DNA of 64,000 nucleotides, from the NCBI GenBank assembly GCA_036346395.1, contig CM070601.1, positions 20,581,763-20,645,762 of the forward strand, written 5' to 3'. The DNA comes from Hsuehochloa calcarea (taxonomy: Eukaryota; Streptophyta; Magnoliopsida; Poales; Poaceae). Of this stretch, positions 56,301 through 64,000 are shown one piece after another. Each line of letters starts with the position of its first letter. The stretch's first letter is position 1. Below the pieces are notes generated by a model. It saw only the letters and a list, made by a program, of their open reading frames with translations. It had not been told where the DNA came from and did not search any database. Made by a program: the position numbers and the translations under genes.

Positions 56301-59222
56301 ATGGTAATTTACCTACTATTTTTTCCGTATGTCAATCTACCGATTGGTGGATAGACACTGGTGCTAATATACATGTGTGTGCTGATATTTCATTGTTTTC
56401 TTCTTACCAGGTCACTCGGGATTCAGCCGTTCTAATGGGGAACGGGTCACATGCTACTGTTCATGGTGTTGGTACGGTCGATCTGAAGTTTACTTTGGGG
56501 AAGATTGCGCAACTCAAGAACGTGCATCATGTGCCATCCATCAATAAGAATCTTGTTAGCGGATCTCTTCTGTGTAGAGATGGCTTTAGACTGGTGTTTG
56601 AATCCAATAAATTTGTTGTGTCCAAGTGTGGACAATTTGTTGGTAAAGGCTATGTGTGCGGAGGCTTGTTCCGCCTATCTCTTTCAGATTTGTGTAATAA
56701 TGTTGTGAACCATGTTTACAGTGGTAATGAGACTACTATTTGGCATTCACGACTTTGTCACATAAATTTTAGTTGCATGACGCGTTTAGCCAGTTTAGAG
56801 TTAATCCCGAAATTTACCCTTGTCAAAGGTTCTAAGTGTCAAGTTTGTGTGTAATCAAAGCAGCCTTGTAAGCCTCATAAAGCCGCTGAGGTAAGAAACT
56901 TGGCACCATTAGAACTCATACATTCAGATCTGTGTGAGATGAATGGTGTGTTGACAAAAGGTGGTAATAGATATTTCATGACTTTGATTGATGACTCCAC
57001 TAGGTTCTGTTTTGTGTATCTTTTGAAAACTAAAGATGAAACTCTTCACTACTTTAAAATATATAAGGCGGAAGCTGAGAACCAACTTGAAAGGAAAATC
57101 AAAAGGGTTAGGTCTGATCGTGGCGGCGAATACTTTTCTAATGAGTACAATTTATTCTGTGAGGAACATGGTATAATCCATGAGAGGACGCCTCCCTATT
57201 CACCCCAGTCAAATGGGGTTGTTGAAAGAAAGAACCGCACTCTAACTGAGTTGGATAACGCCATGTTAGACACAGCGGGTCTTTCCAAAGCATGGTGGGG
57301 GAGGCTATATTGACTTCATGTCATGTCCTGAACAGGGTTCCCACAAAGAATAAAGAGATAACCCCATATGAACAATGGGAGAAGAAAAGACTATGACTTT
57401 CATACTTGCGTACTTGGGGTTGTTTGGCAAAAGTCAATGTGCCAATTACCAAAAGGCGTAAGCTTGGGCCAAAAACTGTGGATTGTGTCTTTCTAGGCTA
57501 TGCTCACCATAGCGTTGGATATAGATTTCTAGTGGTGAAATCTGGAGTACCTGACATGCATGTTGGTACAATTATGGAGTCCAGAGATGCTACATTCTTT
57601 GAGGATATTTTTCCAATGAAAGATATGCCTAGTTCATCGAGTCAGGAACCTGATACAATTCCTGAACCTGCCATTCCAATGGAATATTTTGAACAAACCC
57701 CTGAGCAAATTCCTGAGGAGGAAGACAATGAAACTCTGAGGAAGAGTAAAAGACAAAGGACTGCAAAGTCTTTTGGTCCTGATTTCATTGTGTACCTTGT
57801 GGATGATACTCCAAGTACTATTTACAAGCGTATGCTTCACGGATCTGAGAATCTTTGGAAGGAAGCGGTTAGAATGAAATGGATTCCATTATATGTAATG
57901 GAACTTGGGAGATCATTGAGCGTCCTTATGGTTGTAAACCTGTAGGATGCAAGTGGGTGTTCAAAAAGAAGCTTAAGCCTGATGGTACTATTGAAAAGTA
58001 CAAGGCACGTCTTGTGGCCAAGGGTTATACCCAAAAGGAAGGCGAAGATTTCTTTGATACTTATTCACCTGTGGCTAGATTGACCACTATTCGAGTACTA
58101 CTATCTTTGGCTGCCTCACATGGTCTTCTCGTTCATCAGATGGATGTTAAGACGGCTTTCCTAAATGGAGAGTTGGACGAGGAAATTTACATGGATCAGC
58201 CAGATGGATTTGTAGCAGATGGTCAAGAATGAAAGGTGTGCAAGTTGTTGAAATCTCTGTATGGTCTTAAACAAGCACCTAAGCAGTTGCATGAAAAGTT
58301 TGAGAGAACTTTAACGTCTGTAGGCTTTATTGTGAATGAAGCTGACAGATGTGTGTATTATCGCCACGCTGGGGGCGAGAGAGTCATTCTCTGTCTGTAT
58401 GTTGATGACATACTGATCTTTGGGACCAACCTTAATGTGATTAAGGAGGTCAAGGATTTCTTGTCTCAGAATTTTGAGATGAAAGATCTGGGAGTAGCTG
58501 ATGTTATCTTAAACATCAAGCTGTTGAGAGGTGATGATGGTGGGATTACTTTGTTGCAATCCCATTATGTGGAAAAGGTTCTGAGTCGTTATGGATATAG
58601 CGACTGCAAACCCTCTCCAACACCTTATGATCCTAGCGTGTTGCTTAGGAAGAATCGGAGAGTAGCTAGAGACCAATTGAGATATTCTCAGATAATTGGT
58701 TCACTCATGTATTTAGCTAGCGGTACCAGGCCTGATATCTCGTTTGCTGTGAGCAAACTAAGCCGTTTTGTTTCCAATCTGGGAGATGATCATTGGCATG
58801 CTCTTGAGAGGGTAATGCGCTATCTAAAGGGTACTATGAGCTATGGCATTCACTATACCGGGTACCCTAGGGTACTGGAGGGTTATAGCGATTCAAACTG
58901 GATATCTGATGCTGATGAGATTAAGGCCACAAGCGGATATGTCTTCTTACTTGGAGGTGGCGCTGTTTCATGGAAGTCTTGCAAGCAGACCATCTTAACG
59001 AGGTCAACAATGGAAGCAGAACTCACAGCATTAGATACTGCCACTGTTGAAGCCGAATGGCTTCGTGAGCTCTTGATGGATTTGCCGGTGGTTGAAAAAC
59101 CGGTACCGGCTATTCTGATGAACTGTGACAATCAGACTGTGATTGTTAAGATGAACAATTCTAAGGATAATATGAAGTCATCAAGACATGTGAAGAGAAG
59201 ATCAAGTCATGCGGAAAAATGA
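56301..59222 (+). pseudogene. Copia-1 pol (protease, integrase, reverse transcriptase, RNase H)
   Basis: Protease active site DTGA is at 56354-56365 (WWIDTGANIHVC). The integrase zinc region (WHSRLCH, then CQVC) reaches a TAA at 56852. The integrase core follows with HSDLCEMNG, RSDRGGEY and NGVVERKNRT, giving the D, D and E residues, until a frameshift near 57297. A further TGA is at 57394. Next come WGCLAKVNVP and the DCVFLGYA region, a frameshift near 57875, and the reverse transcriptase from CKWVFKKKLKPDG through MDVKTAFLNGELDEEIYM. A TGA lies at 58230, then SLYGLKQAPKQ and the catalytic YVDD at 58398-58409. RNase H has YSDSNWISDADE and TRSTMEAELTAL. Five lesions in all. All catalytic motifs remain recognisable, so inactivation is fairly recent. 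Confidence 0.9.
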
Positions 59223-59889
59223 GAAACTCAGAGTAATAGCTTTGGATTATATCCAAGCGGCTAAGAATCGCGATCCTCACAAAGGGTTTATCACGGAATG
59301 TGATAGACAATGCATCGAGGGAGATGGGTTTGAGACCCACGTGAGTTTTACTATAGTGGTAACCCATCCTATGTGATCGGAGATCCCGTGAAGTAGGATT
59401 AGCGAAACAAGCTATTGGTTAATCGGGAGGAGAGTACTTTACAGACTCACTCCATTGGAGATGCAATTCTCTCCTAAATCAGTATGGCGAGTTGATTTTT
59501 ATCTTAATGTGTTCTGTGGCTTATTGAAGCAAAGATCTTTGTCCTCTGAGCGATCTTGAAAGAGCACACCTATGTGAGCCCGACTGCTAGTCACAGTCTA
59601 TGAGATAGGGTAATCTCTAGGAAACTCATGAATAGGCATGGAGTATGACTTTTATGCTCCAACCCGCGAGGATGCCTGACAGCCTAGTATCAGTTAAGGA
59701 CATAAGTGAAACTTATTCACACAAAACTGTCAATTCAAGGCTTTGTCCATTGTGCAGTTGTGAATAAGTGTAGCTTCTGTTCTAGGTGGATGTTCAACCC
59801 TAACCGGTCTCTATCAAAACACTGGTATATTAAAACAATAACTGTGGATCAAGGCATTTGACATGTGCTCTTGAGATCTGGTGGGGGAT
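59223..59889 (+). other. Copia-1 3' untranslated region with polypurine tract
   Basis: No coding frame. It ends in GATCTGGTGGGGGAT, where the purine run GGTGGGGGA (59880-59888) directly abuts the 3' LTR, as expected for plus-strand priming. Confidence 0.8.
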
Positions 59890-60951
59890 TGTTGGAATTA
59901 AATGGGCTAAGCCCATATTATAATATTCAATTTAATTCCTGGTAAATCTCAAAAGCCCATATGCTTGTGCTAAATTCTTTAGTCCCATATGGACAATTGA
60001 AGGGGAGTTGCACCTGTTTATAAGGTGGAACGTGAGACCTCTTCTTGTGGAATTGGAGAGAGCCAAGAGACAACACACGCGCGCTCGCTCGCCTCGCCTC
60101 GCCGTCTTGCGTCGTGCGTGCGTGTGCGTGTGCGTGTGCGTGTGCATGTGCATGTGCATGTGCACACAGGCGCGTCAGGTGCGGGCGCAATTTTCTTTAT
60201 CTATTCGAAAATCGAAACGCTCTGACATTGATGGCGACTGTTGGTCTCTAGTCTCTTTATTTTTTGCCAGTTCTGGTCCTTAATGGTAACTGTTCACCTT
60301 TAACTTCTGGCAACTGTTGGCTTTTAGTTTCTGGCGACTGGTAACTGTTGGCCTTTGGTTTCCTGGCAACTGTTGGCCTTTGGACTCCGAGTTTTGGCTA
60401 TAAAAGGAACATTGCGCTTCGCTTCTTAGTTGGTTGGTTTTTCCACAATCTGCCTACGATCTCTTTGTTGTTGTCTCGGCACTCTCCATCCCGAGAGAGC
60501 GCTGTACGGTCGCACCGGAGAGCAGCCTCCGGAACCCTCATCCTCGAAGGCTTGCACGAGCGAGGACGAATAAGGTTTTGGGAGCGTTCGCGCATCGCTC
60601 ATTGCTACGTCTACATCATCAACGCTCGCTCGTTCTACATCAACCGCTCGCTACTACATTCTACATCAACCATACTACTACTACTACCACTACGTCATGA
60701 CGAACGACGCAATCATCAAGAACACTACTGCATCTTCCTCTGAATCTGGGTATGCCTATATCTTTCTTGTTACTTGTTTTGCTTTAATGTTAATTGTTGT
60801 CTTGAACACTGAGATAGAATTGCTAGCTTCTGTTCTTCTAGAATCTGAATCTGGCATTCCTATAGTGTTCTTTGTGATCTGCTTTATGCATTTGTTTCAT
60901 CTATTATATTTCTGGATTAAAATAATTCGAAAAATGCTTATATACTCAACA
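59890..60951 (+). repeat. Copia-1 3' LTR
   Basis: 1,062 bp, TGTTGGAATT to ATACTCAACA. Relative to the 5' LTR it has an extra segment of about 300 bp (roughly 60100-60420) containing a GTGCGTGTGC/GTGCAT dinucleotide-rich run (60112-60170) and three diverged copies of a GGCAACTGTTGGCCTTTGG unit (60300-60380). Confidence 0.9.
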
Positions 60952-60956
60952 CTTAT

Positions 60957-62216
60957 TTGTAAATGCTCATTCATTCCAAAATTCCAAAGTATGCATGGTT
61001 TAGTCCCATATTGTCTAGCCAAGTGATGGGAAAGCAATTTATAAAGTGGAATCATTGTCGCCCCTTGATACATGTGGTACATGTCATGGGGTGATATGAG
61101 GAGGACTATAGTTAAAGTCACGCATCTGCACGCACGTGCGTTTATTCGCGTGGCAATCACGTGACTTCTGACTTGCGACGCATGACCGTGAACGTATCGT
61201 GAAACAAGTCCACCTTTCTTTTGCTAACCGTGCATTTCTCTCTCTCAAAACAAGTGTCTCATATGACCTGTCAGAGTTTTCCTTATACCTCCTCTTGAAC
61301 CTCTTCGAAAGATCCTCTTGGACCTCCTTTGGAGATTTCTCTAGGACCTTCAGAAGATCCTCTTAGGGTGTGGAGATCCTCTTGGACCTCCCGCTGAGTG
61401 TGGAGATCCTCTTGGACCTCCAAGAGATCTTTTGAACCTCCCTTGAAACACTCCAAGAGGGTGTGGTTGGAACACTATGGTCCCATTGGACCTCTTCGGG
61501 AGATCCTCGTGGACCCCCCTTGGATATTTCTCTTGGACCTCTTCGGGAGATCCCCTTGGGCTTCTCTTGGAGAATATGGTCAAAGCTGTAGACTAGTGGT
61601 CAAAGCTAAAACCAACGTGCAATTAGGATATAACAAATATTGTTTAATTACCATTAATTGGTTTTTTTAATTATCAGTTACCTGTGTTCTAATGTGTGCT
61701 TTATTGAGCAGTTACTAGAGAGTAATTAACTCAACCCTTAAAAGGTTTTCGAGAGGTCCAGACCAAAGGAGATCATTTTTCCATTCCAATTTTTCTTCTT
61801 CTTCTTCTCCCTCTCTGTTCTCTTGTGCTGGAGGGTCATGATGTTTGAACCAAGCCGTCTCTTCTCCTCAGCTTGCACCGGGAAGGAGGGTGAGTGGTAT
61901 CTTTAAACCATTGTCGCAGAGTTCACCTGCACAGAGCGGCAATAAGGTTTCTAGGCAACGCATCTGCGTGACCGCTTGCTACACTACGACGTCTACGATC
62001 TGCACTGCATCGAGTCCGCACTGCTTCCCGTTCTTGATCGACCTATACTGTAAGTTGTGTGTACGATTTGTATATTATGTTATAATAATGACATTGAGTA
62101 TGTTTAGAAGTGCAATGTGTAGCATGTTGTTAGTATCAATTTATGCATCACTAGTTATTTGTGATCTTCGCCTCATAATAAAATCTGGAATTAAAATGTT
62201 GTCCACATTCCGAACA
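60957..62216 (+). repeat. Copia-2 5' LTR (major part)
   Basis: Begins TTGTAAATGCTC directly after the copia-1 TSD, shares GTTTAGTCCCATATTG with the copia-1 LTR, and ends AACA at 62216. The sequence just after it (ATCTAGAAACCTTATT) parallels that after the copia-1 LTR (ATCCAAAAACCTTATT). The short stretch CTTCTTCTTCTTC near 61795 and a GAGGGTCATG leader lie inside. Confidence 0.7.
61275..61580 (+). repeat. Degenerate tandem repeats in the copia-2 LTR
   Basis: About ten copies of an 18-35 base unit built on AGATCCTCTTGGACCTCC, several with GGGTGTGG or CTTCGGG spacers. Not present in the copia-1 LTR. Confidence 0.7.
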
Positions 62217-62255
62217 ATCTAGAAACCTTATTGTGAATATTTTTGTGATCTAGCA

Positions 62256-62995
62256 ATGGCTGGTGCTTCTGATGCTATGAAACCTGATAGGTTTTCTTAT
62301 CAGAACTTTCTTAGATGACAGAAAAAGGCCGAGTTTTGGCTCATGTCTTTGGGGCTGTGGTGGGTGATCCATACACAATATTCAATTACGAATAAACAGA
62401 CCAGGCATTTTGACACAGATAACAGCACAACCCTTGGATGCATACTGACCATATTATCAGACCAGCTCTATAATGTGTACATGGACTTCAAGTCCACCAC
62501 AGAGTTGTGGGATGCACTCGAGCACAAATATGTCGAAGCTGAGGCTGGTCGGTGGCTCTATATGTGTGAGCAATTTTTCGACTATAGTATGGATGATGCT
62601 AAGTCGATAGTTGCACAAGCTCATGAGCTATAGTTACTGGTCGGAGAGATTGCACATCTGGGTTGTGCTTTGCCTCCTAAGTTTGTGGTTGTGGGCATTG
62701 TTGTCAAACTTCCTGCTTCATGGCGGGGTTTTGCCACTAGCTTAAAGCACAAGAGGGAAGAGATATCTATTGAGGATTTCATTGCTGCCCTTGATGTGGA
62801 AGAAAAGGCAAGAGCAAAATATTCACCAAGCACTTCCAGTCAGAACAATTAGATCAATGCAAATGTCATAGAGAAGAGATATGGCAAGAATAACAAAGGC
62901 TTTAAACCAAAAAAGACAACTAGCTTTAAGAAGAAAACTGAGAAGAAAGATATGAGGAACATCACCTGCTTTGTGTGTGTGGAAAACGGTGGCGA
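62256..62995 (+). pseudogene. Copia-2 gag
   Basis: ATG at 62256 (MAGASDAMKPDRFSYQNF) meets a TGA after 20 codons. Open segments follow with TTELWDALEHKYVEAEAGRW, a TAG at 62631, then LPPKFVVVGIVVKLPASWRG and FIAALDVEEKARAK, a TAG at 62849, and a lysine-rich stretch. The zinc knuckle near 62970 keeps CFVC, but the rest is frameshifted and its last Cys is replaced by Tyr (KDYHF). The start context and layout match copia-type gag. Confidence 0.8.
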
Positions 62996-64000
62996 AAGAC
63001 TATCATTTTCGCAAGAGCAAGGATGGTGTACAACCAAAGAAAAATGTTGTCAACGTGATCACAGGCGAGGCCTCAATAGGAGGGTATGGTAATCCACCTG
63101 TTGTATTTTTAGCATGTCAATCTATTTCCTTATTTTCTTCTTATCAAGCAGCCGAGGCTTCCTCCGTCCTAATAGAGAACAGGTTGCATGCTTCTGTTCT
63201 TGGTGTTGGCACAGTGGATCTAAGGCTTATTTCAGAAAAGATTGTCCACTTGAAGAATGTGCAGCATGCGCCAACCATAAACATGAACCTTGTTAGTGGT
63301 TCTTTCCTATGCAAGGATTGGTATAACTAGTATTTGAGTCAAATAAAATTGTATTATCTAAGTTTGGTAACTTTGTTGGTAAAGGCTGTGAGAGCGGAGG
63401 CTTGTTCCGCATGAGTACTTAAGAGTATAATGTGAATGTTGCAACTGATTTGAATAAATGTGAGGTCAATATATGGTATTCTCGTTTTTGTCATATTGAT
63501 TTTGATGGTATTGCTAGAATGTCCAGATTCGATTTAATTCTAAAATATGAAATTGTCAAAGGATCAAAGTGTCTAACTTATGTGAAAGCAAAATAACCTT
63601 GAGAACCCTTTAAGGGGTTACCGGAGGAAAATAACTTGGCACCTTTAGATCTTGTCCATTCTGACTTGTGTGAGATGAATAGATTGTTGACCAAAGGAGG
63701 CAAAATATATTTTCTAACTCTTATTGATGATGCATCACGATATTGTTATGTGTATCTACTGAAAAGAAAATATGAAGCTTTAAATTACTTTAAAATTTAT
63801 CAGGCCGAGGTTGAGAACCAACTAGAAAAGAAAATTAAAAGACTAAGGTCTGATCGTGGAGGAGAGTATATCTCTCATGAATTCTCCCAATTCTGTGCTG
63901 AACATGGAATAGTTCATGAAGTTACACCACCATACTCACCTCAATCAAACAAGGTGGCTGAGAGGAAAAATCGGACACTAATAGACTTGGTGAATGCCAT
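62996..64000 (+). pseudogene. Copia-2 pol, 5' part (protease remnant, integrase)
   Basis: The frame from 62971 continues through GEASIGGYGNPPVVFLACQS directly into ISLFSSYQ, skipping the segment that in copia-1 holds the protease active site DTGA. About 16 codons are missing. It then has VLGVGTVDLRLISEKIVHLK and stops at 63330. The integrase zinc region (WYSRFCH, KCLTYV) is altered: the CQVC pair of copia-1 is C-T-Y here. The integrase core has HSDLCEMN, LTLIDDASRYC, LRSDRGGEY and AERKNRT, so the D, D, E residues are present. It is truncated by the window edge. Confidence 0.8.

Larger units (their letters stand above)
54665..60951 (+). mobile_element. Copia-1: complete but inactive Ty1-copia retrotransposon, TSD CTTAT
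   Basis: Order: 5' LTR 54665-55423; gag to about 56300; protease; integrase; reverse transcriptase; RNase H to 59222; a 667-bp untranslated region; polypurine tract GGTGGGGGAT (59880-59889); 3' LTR 59890-60951. CTTAT flanks both sides (54660-54664, 60952-60956). Domain order with integrase before reverse transcriptase defines Ty1-copia. No initiator tRNA-Met primer site follows the 5' LTR. Several stops and frameshifts disable the polyprotein. It is nested in the LTR of copia-2. Confidence 0.9.
60957..64000 (+). mobile_element. Copia-2: second Ty1-copia element, runs off the window end
   Basis: The LTR resumes at 60957 and ends CATTCCGAACA at 62216. After it come gag, a protease-region remnant, and the integrase up to base 64000. 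Protein segments are clearly related to copia-1 (for example LDVEEKARAK, TLIDDASRYCYVYL, RSDRGGEY), but the element carries many stops and a protease deletion. The 3' LTR is outside the window. Copia-1 sits 21 bp inside its 5' LTR. Confidence 0.85.

Noticed and set aside
59223..59889. Extra (envelope-like) open frame after RNase H in copia-1
   Set aside because: No open frame of useful length; only an untranslated region and the polypurine tract.

Overview
This is nuclear DNA from a flowering plant, almost certainly a grass. It holds a spliced histone H2A gene with the plant-specific SPKK-type tail, a grass-type F-box/DUF295 gene, a decayed plant-mobile-domain gene, a Ty1-copia primer site for initiator tRNA-Met, CACTA ends with CACAGACGG subterminal repeats, and long gypsy-type LTRs. 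The genus cannot be fixed from sequence alone. Real genes are few (one small unidentified gene, one H2A, one F-box gene, plus broken second copies). Most of the window is layered transposable elements.

Layout. 1-4620: pieces of two long gypsy-type LTRs facing away from each other. 4640-5492: CACTA remnant with a 20-bp tandem array. 5493-7800: no recognised gene. 7818-8081 (minus): small 87-residue protein gene with a TATA box at 8227-8233. 8219-13049: a 2.4-kb tandem duplication of that promoter region, each copy carrying a solo LTR with TSD GGGCG. 13381-14520: a CACTA-like element carrying a spliced-structure fragment of PCNA. 16723-18435: another solo LTR with TSD CAAGG. 19640-20750: Mutator-like remnant. 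20752-24713 (minus): Ty1-copia remnant (gag, primer-binding site, 5' LTR). 24714-30097 (minus): a plant-mobile-domain pseudogene, split by a 3.9-kb solo LTR (TSD GTAGT), cut at its 3' end by the copia element, and hit at its start codon by a 592-bp hAT-type element (TSD GCCATACC).

30701-56062 is a tandem duplication of 12,677 bp (A 30701-43377, B 43386-56062, 8-bp filler between). Each unit has an H2A gene, an F-box/DUF295 gene, MITE-like repeats, a gag-only copia remnant, an F-box gene fragment, and the 5' LTR and start of a second copia element. Unit A genes are open. Unit B genes are both broken: H2A by loss of one C, the F-box gene by an 8-bp insertion creating a stop.

54665-60951 is a complete but inactivated Ty1-copia element (two LTRs, TSD CTTAT), nested in the LTR of a second related copia element whose body runs off the window end. 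The order of events can be read: F-box fragment, then copia-2, then copia-1, then methylation-type decay of the copia-1 5' LTR, then the 12.7-kb duplication, then decay of unit B. No new defence or metabolic system is visible. The noteworthy items are the duplication and its junction beside a hAT insertion, the captured PCNA fragment, and the readable nested insertions.
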